A DNA stretch of 64,000 bases from Gari tellinella (lineage: Eukaryota; Mollusca; Bivalvia; Cardiida; Psammobiidae), in assembly GCA_922989275.2 (NCBI GenBank), contig OV277868.1, positions 80,032,216 to 80,096,215 of the forward strand. The letters run 5' to 3'. Positions 1-12,179 of the stretch are shown here, piece by piece. A program made the translations under genes and the position numbers. Under the pieces are notes generated by a model. That model ran no database searches and had not been told where the DNA came from. It was given only the letters and a program-made list of their open reading frames with translations. Each line of letters opens with the position of its first letter. Positions within the stretch are counted from its first letter, which is position 1.

Positions 1-46
1 ATGGGGGAGTATTTCAAAAACTAAAATTTATTTCTGCATTAAACCC

Positions 47-109
47 TATGGTGTCACCACTCATTAGAATCGTCTCTCAGAGACGATTCTAATGAGTAGT
101 GACACCATA
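47..109. repeat. Near-perfect palindrome
   Basis: TATGGTGTCACCACTCATTA, then GAATCGTCTCT and the complement back to ACACCATA, with almost no loop. Its family was not identified; the ends and a TA flank suggest a MITE core. Confidence 0.75.
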
Positions 110-505
110 CGATTTGATGGTGAAATAAGTGAGAAACTGTTAGATTTGTTTCTGAATAGCTCGGATACTTAAACAGTTGTGGCATTGGACCATTCCAAAT
201 CCACCAATATCACCCAACCACTGTTCAACCTTGATCTAATTTGAACTTAGAATAGTTTGCTACTTAAACATCTGTTGCCTTCTATTATTACTAAATGACC
301 AATATCACCCAACATTAATTTGACCTTGACCTGATTACAAAAAGAATTTAAAACATGAGCTAGTGTTGCAACTGTCAGTTCCATTATGTTTCATAATAAA
401 AAAGTCTTCCACAAGTAGACTCAAGAGTGGTCTAAGTTGATTTTGTTGTAAAGAATTAACCATCGACTGAAGTGCTTAGGAAAGCTGGTGCATGTACATT
501 GTACC
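110..505. repeat. No gene; diverged units of the GGACCATT repeat
   Basis: Units with GCATTGGACCATTCC and CCAATATCACCCAAC recur here at about 120-bp spacing, related to 2221-3004. No coding signal. Confidence 0.5.
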
Positions 506-509
506 TTAA

Positions 510-752
510 CTCTTTCCTCCCTGAAACTTTAAATGGACAATCCCAGTTTCCATTTAAGTCTAGTCCATTTCTGACTTTTAAGGGTTGTTTTTATCAATGT
601 TTGGCATTATGACAAACAGTGAAGACCCTGATCAGAGGGCTCCGAAAGGAGCCCTCTGATCTGGGTCTTCACTGTTTGCACAGGACAATTGTACTATTCA
701 CATGTACATTGTTTGAAAAGAACGCCTATTTGCGGGACTAGGGTTCAAAGAG
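510..752. mobile_element. TTAA MITE with GATCAGAGGGCTCC palindrome core
   Basis: TTAA at 506-509 and 753-756; ends CTCTTTCCTCCC and CTAGGGTTCAAAGAG. The core 613-679 is a near-perfect palindrome: CAAACAGTGAAGACCCTGAT, CAGAGGGCTCC, short loop, and the complement. Confidence 0.85.
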
Positions 753-839
753 TTAACTTTTTTGGGGTGATTGTGTAGAAAATTATGTCTCTGGCAGTGT
801 ATTATGGCAAATTATTCAATATTTCACTATCGACAGGCA

Positions 840-1130
840 TAGTTCTGTTTGTCCACAAGCGCTGCATAAAGCGGAACACTAAATGATGTCATTTGTGATG
901 ATGTTACCATAAACAACTTCACGTTTTGACAGAAAATATATACAACATAGGGAGTACAAACCATGGCATCAATTATCTAAATAAGTTTTTAAAATGTTTA
1001 TGTGATAAATCAAATCTCACATTCATGCTCATTACTTATCATTATTATAAACTTGTTGATTAAATATAGTGTATTAATGAACTTCCTTATTAAATATGAT
1101 AAGTAATGAGCACTCATGTAAGATTCTTTC
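840..1130. repeat. Dispersed repeat with CATTACTTATCATT inverted arms
   Basis: CACAAGCGCTGCATAAAGCG is followed by arms GCTCATTACTTATCATTATT and complement (1027-1110). Related copies lie at 15400-15560 (left part), 41300-41395 (arms) and 51365-51660 (inverted). Confidence 0.6.
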
Positions 1131-1228
1131 ACTTTCATGACATCTTCTTCTTTAAACAATTGTTGTTTACTTTATTTCTCAAATTTAAACTGAAGGTAAA
1201 TGATTTAAGTACAATGTAGATCTAATAT

Positions 1229-1344
1229 GGGTCCAAGGTTATAAAGCTTTTGTGTTGAGTTTAAAGCCTAGGCTCAAATCTGACCAATCAAATGCTTGAG
1301 AACACACTCAGACTCGGCTCAAACACTTTATAACCTTGGACCAT
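1229..1344. repeat. Foldback repeat, GGTCCAAGGTTATAAAG family
   Basis: Inverted arms GGTCCAAGGTTATAAAGCTT and ACTTTATAACCTTGGACC around a TCTGACCAATCAAATGCTTG segment. Two other copies: 15617-15762 and 17868-18000. Confidence 0.7.
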
Positions 1345-1601
1345 GGTGATGACTGTTGAACAGTTTGGATTTTGACCAGAGGCTGAGTAACTAGGCGTCT
1401 GATCAGGGCCCAAACTGTAGTTAACCATTGTATTGGGGTTAAAGCAGAAAGGGGTCAACCCTGTTCCTTACACCATTACCTATTTATTCCTCATAACTCT
1501 GCCATTTCATTTACTTAATGCTTATTAAGACACATAAGAAATGTACACTTACGTAACTCTTTCAATACAATGGCCTATTTAAATATACAAATTACATATT
1601 T

Positions 1602-1670
1602 TGCATACAGTGTAGACCCTGATTAGAGGGCTCATATAGGAGCCCTCTGATCAGGGTGTGCACTGTTTGC
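1602..1670. repeat. Palindrome core, GAGGGCTC type
   Basis: CATACAGTGTAGACCCTGAT, TAGAGGGCTC and complement back to CACTGTTTGC. The surrounding TTAA ends are not clear. Confidence 0.65.
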
Positions 1671-2070
1671 TTCTTTAGACCAGTATGTATTAAACTACCC
1701 AGAATTCCAGGTAGACTGGTTCATGTTTTGGTTACTAAAATGATCCACATGGGAAGGAACTACTTAGTGTTGAAATAGTAAAATTAAAATTGTAAATTTC
1801 CCCTAGAAGATTTTCTGCCTTACCTTTGTCCTCGAGAAAGCTGTGACCTTTATAGAAGACTAACATCATCATCATATTTATCAACATCATTTGTGTGGCT
1901 TTTGTACGCAGTCTAAAGACCCCAAACCTCCCCAAACCACTTAAAAACCCACACCACTACAATTCCATAATATCTAGTCAAATAAAGCTTTTAAATTGTG
2001 TATTTAAACTTAAATAATGTATTAAGAAAAGAAAGAGCAAAAAGAATTTGTACAAAACTTAAGATCATAG

Positions 2071-2143
2071 CTATATACAGTTAGTACCCTTTGGTGCTGG
2101 TGTTAACACCACCACCAAAGGGAAGTAACTGTATATAGCTATA
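2071..2143. repeat. Near-perfect palindrome, unclassified
   Basis: AGCTATATACAGTTAGTACC and CCTTTGGTG with the complement across a TGTTAACA centre. It was seen once in the window. Confidence 0.7.
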
Positions 2144-2220
2144 TTCTTACATTTTGTATGAGTTGCTCCCCTTAAATGAAAAAACCCCAACATTTTATAT
2201 GCATATTTAATTTTGATTTT

Positions 2221-3004
2221 TATGCCCCCGGCATCGACAGATGCAGGAGCATATAGTAATCGTCCTGTCCGTCCGTCCGTCCGTCCGTCCGTCCGTCTTT
2301 CCGTCCGTCCGCACTCATGGGTAGGGTGTTGTGAGTTGCATCATGTGTATGAAACAGACTTGTGGGGAAAAACACTACTTATGGGTTGCACCCCCCAATC
2401 ATCACCTGTTCAAAAGAATCCTCTGATGTAGAGGGTGCAATACAACTAACATGTTTGCACAAGTCTTTATCCATATGGACAAAATATATCCATAAACTGT
2501 GAGCTACTTGTACAGAAGGTACTCCTGAGCTGTGAGCACCTCACATGCAACCTATGTACATGTGGACGGTGTCCGTCCGTACTTATTTGTGGGGTGAAAA
2601 ACACAAGTACCGTCTCATGCGTACGTCCGTCCGTAACCAGGTTAAGTAGATTTTACCGTTTCGTCTAGCACCAACACCACTTACTCCAATGCTTGGATAC
2701 TTATACAGTTGTTGCCTTGGACCATTCCCTATCCACAAATATCACCTAACCTTGATTTTGACCTTGACCTTGACCTAATTTGGACTTAGAATATTTTGAA
2801 TGGGCTATTTCTTGGTTAACTAGATTTTACCGTTTCGTCTAGCATCAACACTACTTACTACAATGCTTCAATACTTATACAGTTATTGCCTTGGACCATT
2901 ACCAACCCACCAGTAATACCCAAGCTCAGTTTGACCTTGACCTTGACCTAATTTGGACTTAGAAAAGATTCAGAATATATTGTCAAGGATGCCACCGGGG
3001 GCAT
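2221..3004. repeat. Dispersed repeat with ATGCCCCCGG ends and CCGT microsatellite
   Basis: Bounded by TATGCCCCCGGCATCGACAG and GATGCCACCGGGGGCATA. It holds a (GTCC)n run at 2266-2312 and two tandem units (2690-2810, 2865-2970) with GCCTTGGACCATT and TTGACCTTGACC. A related unit lies at 170-350 and an inverted end piece at 5479-5700. Confidence 0.7.
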
Positions 3005-3550
3005 AAGCGTTTATTGAACGTGCAGTCTTGTTTTCTTCATTATTTTAGCTTAAATTTGCCATTTATAATATTTATTCAATTAGATATTAAGGGATTCATG
3101 TAGTTTATGTTGTTTTTTAAGTAGTTTCCGTTGTTTTTAAGTGGTTTGGGTAAGTTTGGGGTCTTCAGACAGACCCAGTTTTTACTGTACTTACTGTTAC
3201 ATTATAATCGAGAAAATAATGACCAATAAATGTTGCATACATGTACATAAATATTTGTTGTTTTTCTTTGAGGCACATCATAATGATAATGACCAGTTAT
3301 GGCAAGCAGTGTAGACCACAAATAAATAAATGTCTTGTCAGGGGCTGCACAGTTTGGAGACATTGAAACTGGTTGTCAAATTGTTGATGTGACTTTAAAG
3401 GGACTCGCAACCGGATGGTGTACTTGTCAAAATGAAATAAAATACTCAAATATAAGCAAATCTTTGGCATTATTTTGCTTCTGACATTAAAAAAATATGA
3501 TCAGTCCAAAAAAAGTCTCAAGAATCGTCACCGAATCTTAGTTTTTTTTA

Positions 3551-4780
3551 GCTCACCTGGCACGAAGTGCCAAGGTGAGCTATAAGGATCGCTTGATGTC
3601 CGTCTAGGTCAAGTTCGAATGTGGGTCATGTCCGGTCAAACACTAGGTCACTAGGTCAAATCATCGAAAAACCTTGTTAACACTCTTGAAGCTACACATC
3701 TCATTGGATCTTAAAAAAACTTGGTCAAAATGTTTGCCTTATTGATATCTAGGTCAAGTTCGAATCCGGGTCATGTCAGGTCAAAAACTAGGTCACTAGG
3801 TCAAATCATAGAAAAACCTTGTTAACACTCTAGAAGCTACACATCTCATTGGATCTTCATGAAACTTGGTCACAATGTTTGCCTGAATGAAATCTTGGTC
3901 AAGTTCAAATATGGGCCATGTCCGGTCAAAAACCAGGTCACTAGGTCAAATCAAAGAAAAACCTTGTTAACACTCTAGATTATAAATCTCATTGGATCTT
4001 AATGAAACTTGATCAAAATGTTTGCCTTATTGATATCTAGGTCAAGTTCGAATGTTGGTTATGTCAGGTCAAAAACTAGGTCAAAACCTTGTTAACACTC
4101 TAGATTACAAATCTCATTGGATCTTAATGAAACTTGATCAAAATGTTTGCCTTATTGATATCTAGGTCAAGTTTGAATGTGGGTTATGTCCGGTCAAAAA
4201 CTAGGTCACTAGGTCAAATCATATAAAAACCTTGTTAACACTCTTGAAGCTACAAATCTCATTGGATCTTCATGAAACTTGGTCACAATGTTTGCCTTAA
4301 TAAAATCTAGGTCAAGTTTGAATGTGGGTCATGTCCGGTCAAAAACTAGGTCATTAGGTCAAATCATAGAAACACCTTGTTAACACTCTATACCCTACAA
4401 ATCTCATTGGATCTTCATGAAACTTGGTCACAATGTTTGCCTCATTGATATCCAGGTCAAGTTCGAATGTGGTTCCAGTCCAGTCAAAAACGAGGTTACT
4501 AGGTCAAATCATAGAAAAAACAGTGTTTACTCTCATGAGGCTACAAATCTCATTAGATCTTAATGAAATATTGTCAGAATATTTGCCTACATCAGATCTA
4601 GGTCAAAATCAAATGTGGATTGTGTCTGGTCAAAAACTAAGTCACTAGGTTAAATTGTAGAAAAATCTTGTTAACACTCTAAAGGTTTATTGTGGGTCAT
4701 GTCCAGTCATAATCTAGGTCACTATAGGTTAAGTTTACATGGTGTACCAGGTGAGCGATTTAGGGCCATAGTGGCCCTTG
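3551..4780 (+). mobile_element. GGTCAAG-type tandem element nested in the TTAA element
   Basis: Begins with a hairpin (GCTCACCTGG, loop, AAGGTGAGC) and ends with CCAGGTGAGC plus a small GGGCCATAGTGGCCC palindrome. The interior is degenerate tandem units containing AGGTCAAGTTCGAATGTGGG and ACCTTGTTAACACTC. TA lies at both junctions (3549-3550 and 4781-4782). Copy 2 of the host element (20.24 kb) has the uninterrupted site. Confidence 0.85.
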
Positions 4781-4932
4781 TAGACATTTTCCATCGTTTT
4801 TCTATAGCGTTAGCTAACGGTATAGTTGTTGTTGTTGCTTCTCTACACGGGCTCAGACATAAACCCGAGCCGAATAAAGTACCATCAATCGCTACCTGTG
4901 AAGTACGTTTATTCGCTACTTAATATATAGAG

Positions 4933-5022
4933 AGCGCTGGTAGCCGAGGGGATAAAGGCGTTTCCTCATTTTTCATGTTTGTCTCCGCATGGAGGGTCAT
5001 GGGTTCGAATCCCATCAGAGCT
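4933..5022 (+). tRNA. tRNA-like sequence (class II, Ser/Leu-like) inside the TTAA element
   Basis: A-box-like TAGCCGAGGGGATAAAGGCG (D stem GCC/GGC), long central part, T arm ATGGG-TTCGAAT-CCCAT with five perfect pairs, and acceptor strands AGCGCTG/CAGAGCT pairing at six of seven. Length about 90 nt fits a tRNA with a long variable arm. The anticodon loop is not clean, so it is a tRNA-derived sequence and probably not a working tRNA. Confidence 0.55.
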
Positions 5023-5739
5023 TCTTCTTTTCTTTTTTTTTGAAATGCATTTTTTATTAGAATTTATTATCCTAAACTTAATCTTACCCATTTATATAAG
5101 CATTTGACATATATTTACAAATTACTATTTTTAATGCTAAAACCGGTTGCGAGCCCCTTTAAAGCAATCAGGCCTAATGACGGGTGTTCTCGTTTTTACA
5201 AACAATGTACCTGTGATGAGTACAACTGGGCTATGCAAACAGAGTAGACTGTGATCAGTGTATTCACTGTTTGTCAATTTTGAAATAAATTGTAAAAATC
5301 TTAAGTAAGTAGTCGCAAATGGACAATACTTGTTTTTGTTGTTATTTTGTTATAATGTAGATCTAATAATAGTTTCTAGACTTGTCCACTAAAGTTTCGA
5401 ATCGTTCTCATGCTGAACGAGTTTTCTGTTTTGAAACTACAATACTTGTATATTTCACTTCAAACAAATCTTTGAACAAGCCTGCGTTCAATAAACGCTC
5501 AATTATGCCCCGATGGCATCCTTGACAATATACCGGTATTCTGAATGTTTTGGTATTTGTTTTCTCAGTATAATTGCATTCGGGTAATATGGTTGAATTG
5601 GTGATGTTCCTATCAAAGCATTGTACATGTAATTAGTTGTGTTGATACTAGACGGAAAGGTAAAAATCAAGTTAACCAAGAAATCGCCTATTTAAAAAAT
5701 TCGAAATGTCCAATATATGAGAAAAACAACAGACGACAA

Positions 5740-8700
5740 CATCACAGGGGAGGAACTCTGTCACACAGACGCGGAAACGGGACGACGCTCAGTCACGCCT
5801 GCATGTCGATTTAGGTAACGAACACGATACAATTGAGTTGGAAAACAATTTATGGACGTGGAAGGAACCGTTAAGATAGTTTGCAGTACTTATTTATTCC
5901 ACATTATTACTTGAAATTAGTATATTCATATTCATTGAGTTTAAATGAATGTCAGCATAAACGGTAACGGAGTTAAAAAGGGCACATTGTAGCTACAAAT
6001 GCCAAACTGACTGCAACATTCCTTATTATAGTGCATTTTATACTTTGACCTTCAACAATGAACTGCTAAAGTAGCGAAATGATATGTAATTAATCAAATT
6101 ATGTATAAACACTATTAAGTTTGAGTTTGTTGATAATTTCTATCAGTCGTATGGCGTAAATAAGCAGTAGTTTCAAAAGTAAAATGTCACGCTTGCAGGA
6201 CGACGCTGTAACAAACACCGGGACGACACCATTCTCAATGTAATGGATACGCGACGACGCTTCTTGTCTGTTTCAGGAAAAATTCTTTGATGCACCTTTT
6301 GCTTTGGGCGATTTGAAAGTGGCATCGAGGTGATCAAACGTCAAATTAGGGTTTATCAAATCGAAAGCTCAAATGGGGCCTTACCGATATACAGAGTTAC
6401 CCCGCATGGAAAGTGTGATAAGAGTAGCGCCCCTGAATGAGCGGTTGTTTCCGGTTCAATAGTGAAGTACACATAGTATCGAAAATCCTTTATCCTCAAA
6501 CACGAATTTGAGGAGATCGTCTGCTTGTTAGTGTAGAGCTTATATTATATACAGTAGAACCTGGCTATACATTATTGAAAGCGCAATCTCTCATATTGTT
6601 CAAAAATAGAATTAAGACATGCATTTACTTTACCTACAATAAAACTTACAAAAACTTCCATAGATATACCGTTCTATGCATATCATTTATTCATATGTTT
6701 ATTAAAATAAGTCATCAATCTGCACCTCAATAAATATGTTATACCTCCCAGCAGATGATAGCTTAAAGCAGAATGTACCTTAACCTGCCTTAAGGGGTCA
6801 TCTATCTTCAAAACTAATACCATCTATTGGGTAAAGGGTTAAACCCCGTTACATGGATGTGTCATAGCACATTCCGGTTGCTGTTAATCAACCATAAACC
6901 CTACCCGCTATGAATACCTATCATTTAATTTATTACTTTAGCTGATTAAATAAGGAAAATACCGTATGAATGATCAATTATGCTAATAGCATGATAAGGG
7001 TTAATATTTTTAAAAAAATACTGCCTACTTTCTTGATAAAAGTTTAGAACATGATATCAATTTTGACTTAAAACATATATGAGTGTGAAACAGTTCTACC
7101 CCTGATCAGCCTGTTAGTATATATGCTGCATCTTATCTGGTTCCAAACTTTTTATAAATGATAGTGTTTTAAGCCTATTATAATTAGTGAACTGGTAAAA
7201 GATCAACAGAAATAAAGTTTTAATCTACTAAAACGATGGAATACATGCTTTACTTTCAACATTGAGTTTTCAATAGAGTACACATTTAATGATAGGAGAT
7301 GGGTTCTAAAGTATTTATGTTGTTAAAATATGTATTTCCTATTAACCCTTTAAATACGCCTTTGGTCTATGCCTCCATTGAAGGAAAGAGTTCTAATTCA
7401 AAGTTTTTATTAGCATGAATGTGCAACATTAAAAACATTGAATATCCTAGCAGATGATAAGCAAGCTGAAAGTAAAGTGGCATGTACTTTTCAATCTACC
7501 TTTAATGGACACCTGTCTTTCCAGGTAGGAACAGGCGATCGGGTAATGGGTTTACCCATTACCTAAACCAAATACCCCACAGCCCGTGTTAAGTATTTAA
7601 TATAGGTCACCTCTTAAAGCAGGTTGAAAGTAAAACATAATGCGCCTTAAGGTGCACCCTGCTTTACTTTAATCCTGCTTTAAGGCACCACCCACTACGA
7701 CATAAAATATCACCTATGTTTCATAATTATGACTGCTTAGTGCATGAAGAGGATTTAGTTGCTTATGAAGGTGGAATTCATTAAAGGAGTAAACAACAAT
7801 AACAAAGGCCACTATGGCCCTATATTGTTCACCTGGTACACCATGTAAAACTTGACCTATAGTGACCTAAATTTTAACCGAACACTACCCACATTTTAGC
7901 GTGGCCTAGATTTCATGAGGCGAACATTATGAGCAAGTTTCATCAAGATCAAATAAGAAATGTAGCTTCTAGAGTGTTAACAATGCATTTTCATAATTTG
8001 GCCTAGTGACCTAGTTTTTAACCCGACATAGCCTACATTTCAACATGAACTAGAAACTAAAACGGCAAACGGTTTGAATAATGTTTACTCAGATCTAATG
8101 AGATTTGTAGCCTCTAGGTTGTTTACAAGGTTTTCTATGATTTGATCTAGTGACCTAGTTTTTGGTCTGACTTTACCAACATTTAAGCTTGATCCAGAAA
8201 TTAACAAGGCAAACTTTTTTAGTAAGTTTCATGAAAATCGAATAAGATTTGTAGATTCTAGAGTGTTAACAAGAGTTTTTTTTTATTTGACCTAGTGACC
8301 TAGTTTTTAATTGGAGGTAACCCACATTAAAATGTCACCTTGATATTAATATTTCACACATTTTGACCGAGTTTCATGAAATTTATTTTGAGATTTGTAG
8401 CCTCTAGAGTGTTGACAAGGTTTTTCTATGATTTAACATAGCGACCTAGTTTTTTAACCAACATGACCCAAACTCAAACTTGATCTAGAAATCATTGCTG
8501 CAAACATTTTGACTATGCTTCATGAAGATCTGATGAGATATGTAGCCTCTTTATATAGTGTTAACACGGATTTTCGATAATTTGACCTAGTGGCATAGTG
8601 TTTAATCCGACAACACCCTTATTCAAACTTGACCTAGATATTAATAAGACATACATTTTGAGTAAATTGCATCAAAATCCAATGATGTTTGTTGCCTCTA

Positions 8701-9440
8701 GAGTGTTCACAAGTTTTTTTTTTAATTATTTGGCCAAATGATCTACTATTTGACCGGACATATCTCACATTCAAACTTAACCTAGAAAATAATGAGACAA
8801 ACATTTTGAGTAAGTTTCTTGCAGATCTAATGAGATTTGTATTCTGTAGTATGTTCACAGTGTTTCGTCCTCAACAAAATTGATTTTCATGATCGTCCCG
8901 TGTCTGAAACAGAGTCGACATGCAGGCGTTACACAAGGAAAAACGTCGTCTACGGTGTGCGGTACATACACAACACTCACTGGCTGTTCATTAGATGCTC
9001 TTTTACTCGTTATTGGTTAAAGCAAATACCGGTTAACTCGGTGATTTATGAGTAATTTGCATGAATGAACTTACTTAAACTATGTTTTTTATTTCCAAAG
9101 GAAATTTGCTGAGTTATTGTAGTAAAGACACGTTAAACAGACATTTCTAAGATAAACGATGACTTTAACAGGCCATTCTTTGTTAAACATAGCTCAAAAT
9201 CCCTTTAAACTTGTCACTTATATCATATCATTATTCTAAAACAATATTGCAAACATTTCATCAAGTTCAATTGAACAAAATGCCTTTCAGACAGACTTGA
9301 GCTACTGCATTTGCCAAAATGAAAGTACAATCCCCGCGCGTGTTTACAAAATTATCAATGTTAATCGTCGTGCAGGTGTGACCGAGCGTCGTCCCGTTTC
9401 CAGTTATTGTGTGACAGAGTTTCGCCCCTGTGAACATACG
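5740..9440. repeat. Long inverted arrangement with GGGACGACGCT arms
   Basis: 5745-5815 reads GAACTCTGTCACACA, GGAAACGGGACGACGCTC and CACGCCTGCATG. The complement of 9360-9437 reads the same with small changes. Between them are partial AAAGCAG palindromes (6755-6850, 7443-7560, 7605-7690), the inverted GGTCAAG element (7799-8880) and otherwise no recognisable gene. Confidence 0.5.
7799..8880 (-). mobile_element. Second copy of the GGTCAAG-type element, inverted
   Basis: The complement reproduces the same end (GGGCCATAGTGGCC, then CAGGTGAACAATATAG, TACATGGTGTACC) and the same tandem units with AACACTCTAGA and GTTTCATGAA. It is more diverged than the copy at 3.6-4.8 kb and its far end fades near 8880. 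Confidence 0.75.
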
Positions 9441-9619
9441 CACGAAATGATATAGAATATAACAATACAGTACACTACACATATCATTTATTTCATCTCA
9501 CTTTACAATTTCACGAAGATAAGAGTACATGAGGCAAGTAAATATATTTAGTGACAAGCCATGAGTTCAGTAAAGAAGTCGATGGCCATCGATTGCGGGT
9601 TGGCTACCGGTCTGAAATA

Positions 9620-9845
9620 CAGGGGAGAAAACGTTATTCTTCCATTCAAACGCATTGCAATGGAATATAGAAAATGACAACTTTTTGTCAATTCTGACTA
9701 CCAGTATAAATCTGAGTGGCAAAGAGTTTGGAGCCTGATCAGACGCCGAGTTACCCGGCGTCTGATCTGGCTCCAAACTATTTGCAATGAAAATAATAGT
9801 TTAAGCGATTATGCGGTTATTTGGAGGTTAAACGTTTATCTACTG
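9620..9845. mobile_element. TA MITE with CAGACGCCGGGTTACCC palindrome core
   Basis: CAGGGGAGAAAACGTTATTC at the left, complement of CAGTAGATAAACG at the right, TA on both sides. Core 9717-9786 reads GCCTGATCAGACGCCGAGTT and complement. The flanks outside the TA also match those of the copy at 61899-62121. Confidence 0.78.
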
Positions 9846-10610
9846 TACTCAGCACGCTTCACACGGGGAACAAACTGCTTACCTAAACAGCAAACAAGCA
9901 AGCAAGCAAACAGAACGCCCTTCTGGTATTGACATGTTACAACCACATACTCGAACCCATGTCTAACGGACAACCTACTCAAATCGCAAACACGATAATC
10001 CCCGGAGACAGACGACGGCCCACGCCAGGGCTTCCATCAGAGTTGCTCATAAAAATCCGAAGATTTCCAAATTATGAAGCGTGATTTTAGGTATCGTAGA
10101 TTTATCTTTTACCCTTTCGCTGCCAGGCTCTATAACACTAACATATTTATTCAAACAGTTTAGATCCAGAACAGGCGCCACGTAACGCGACGTCTGATCT
10201 GGATCTAAACTGTTTTATACCCACATTAATGTTTCCTTTAAGTAAAAAATGCAAAATAAATTCCAAATTTTGAAAAGAAAGAACAGAAATCCGATGAGTC
10301 GGGAAAAAAATCTGTGGATCCGGCGAAATAAATAAAAAAAAAATGACAGCCCTGCCATGCCGATAAAAAACCAAGCACATAATTCCAATTGCAACTCTCT
10401 GTGTCACTATCACCATTCATCCAACCGCCACCCGTCCAGCACAGCGCCTTATATTAATAAGTACTCCTTCCTTTAACCCATCAACTCATATTAGACCGTA
10501 GTAGGATTGCAAATGCATAGAGTAAATTACAGCAAAACATCTTTATGACGACTACACATTAGAAGGCTTATTGGCTGTTAATAAGACATATGGCAACCTA
10601 AAGCAGTTAA

Positions 10611-10846
10611 ACTCATCACCCAATAATTACGCGTTTTTATGCCTTTAATTCATTCCTCCGCTGATCAAAATAGTTCCACATCATACTGACATACATTTAT
10701 ACCATAATAAATATTTTCTATATCCAAGCAGATGGTAGCTTAAATCAGGCTGAAAGTAAAGCAGAATGCGGAATTCTGCTTTACTTTCAACCTGCTTTAA
10801 GTGGTCACCTATCTTCAAAACTAGTAACTGGATATGGGGTAAAGGG
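10611..10846. mobile_element. TTAA MITE with AAAGCAG palindrome core
   Basis: TTAA at 10607-10610 and 10847-10850; ends ACTCATCACCCAATAATTA and GGATATGGGGTAAAGGG. The centre (about 10727-10808) is a long palindrome containing GAAAGTAAAGCAGAATGC and its complement. Confidence 0.8.
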
Positions 10847-11092
10847 TTAAGTTGACAGTAAAACAGGAAGCTCCTAAAGGAGTTATCTGTTTTACTTTCA
10901 CCTTGCTTTAAGCTGCCACTTGTCTTAAAATTATACATTTAGATCTACAATCAATTCGCCTAATTTAAGAGGTCGATTTAAGATATGTTTTACTTTAAAA
11001 CTTTTGTTTATGTAGGTCAACATTGTGTTCAACAGTCAATTAGTGAACACACATCAAAATTCCACTAGGTACATGTCTGGTTGACAATAGAA

Positions 11093-11328
11093 CAGTAGAG
11101 AATACTTAATTTTTTCCCGTTTAACAGCAAAACGAAACGCAAGCGCATTGTAATAAAATGTAGAAAATGTCACTTTTAAGAAACTTTTACCGATTCATTT
11201 TTATCTAAGTGGCAAACAGTTTGGAGCCTGATCAGACGCCAGGTTATCTTGCTCCAAAATGTTTGCAATGGACATACTAGTTTAAGCGTAAACTCACTTA
11301 TTGGGAAAAAATAACATGTCCTCCACTG
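11093..11328. mobile_element. TA-type MITE of the CAGTGGAGAA family
   Basis: Left CAGTAGAGAATACTTAATTT, right complement CAGTGGAGGACATGTTATTT; TA on the right (11329-11330), AA on the left. Core 11215-11271 is a shortened GCCTGATCAGACGCC palindrome. Confidence 0.75.
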
Positions 11329-11577
11329 TAGGAACAAGCACTGGGTCAGTAAGTGACAATTGCCACCAAAGTGATGTTTTGGCTTAGAGATCAAATACAT
11401 GTGTACACTGATTTGGTATAGGAGATATGCTCTGAACATATACTTTTTCTATAAATGAGATCAAAGTTGTTGTCAATGCCACAGATACCTAGCAACGGTA
11501 TGAGACAACCCGCCATCCCGAGATGTACACACACACACCAATTTCAGTATCACTAGCTATGTAGACATAATAATACT

Positions 11578-12122
11578 CACAGGACAGACTTGAGCTTTTA
11601 GATGAAAACCCATGCAAGCTTAGGCATCGGAGAATACCACCGACTATGATAGATGAAGTTCGGCAACATCTAGAGCAGTTGCAGTCATGCGGTATTATTC
11701 GGCAATCTAAATTGCCTTATGCTTCGCCCATCGTACTAGTTAGGATGAAAAATGGCAAATTGAGAATAAGTGTCGACTACAGGACATTGAACTAGAGGAC
11801 TATTAAAGATTCCTTTGCGCTGCCCAGAATGGAAGAGATCTTTGATACACTGAATGGTGCGAAATACTTCAGTACGGTCGACATGACGTCTGGCTACCAT
11901 CAAGTTGAGAATGAAGAGGTACATAAGGAACGTTCTGCGTTTACCTTAGGACCCTATGGTCTCTGTGAATACAACAAACTACCATTTGGGCTAACGAACT
12001 CGCCAGCGACATTTCAAAGGCTCATGCAAGAATGCCTAGGAGACCTGAATTTGAGGAGTTGTGTTGTTTACATTGACGATCTAATCATTTTTAGTAAAAC
12101 GTTTGAGGAGCATCTTGAAACC
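11578..12122 (+). pseudogene. Ty3/Gypsy LTR-retrotransposon pol fragment (reverse transcriptase)
   Basis: One frame encodes a Ty3/Gypsy RT start: LLDENPCKLRHRRIPPTMID, then ASPIVLVRMKNGKLRISVDY, STVDMTSGYHQV, LPFGLTNSPATFQRLM and the catalytic box YIDDLIIFS. A stop interrupts it directly after DYRTLN (TAG at 11792-11794), and it ends at HLET then a stop at 12123. No LTRs, protease, RNase H or integrase are seen nearby. It is a broken remnant of an endogenous retroelement. Confidence 0.85.
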
Positions 12123-12179
12123 TAGGAAAAGTATTTCAACATAATCTCTACCCGGCCACACGTGTTTTATCTATAATTT

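Larger units (their letters stand above)
3399..5158 (+). mobile_element. TTAA element carrying a tRNA-like gene, copy 1 (interrupted)
   Basis: Flanked by TTAA at 3395-3398 and 5159-5162. Terminal inverted repeats AGGGACTCGCAACCGG and CCGGTTGCGAGCCCCT. It is about 528 bp once the 1.23-kb nested insertion is removed. TTAA duplication is the hallmark of piggyBac-type transposition; no transposase is encoded. The right half carries a tRNA-like sequence. Confidence 0.85.
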
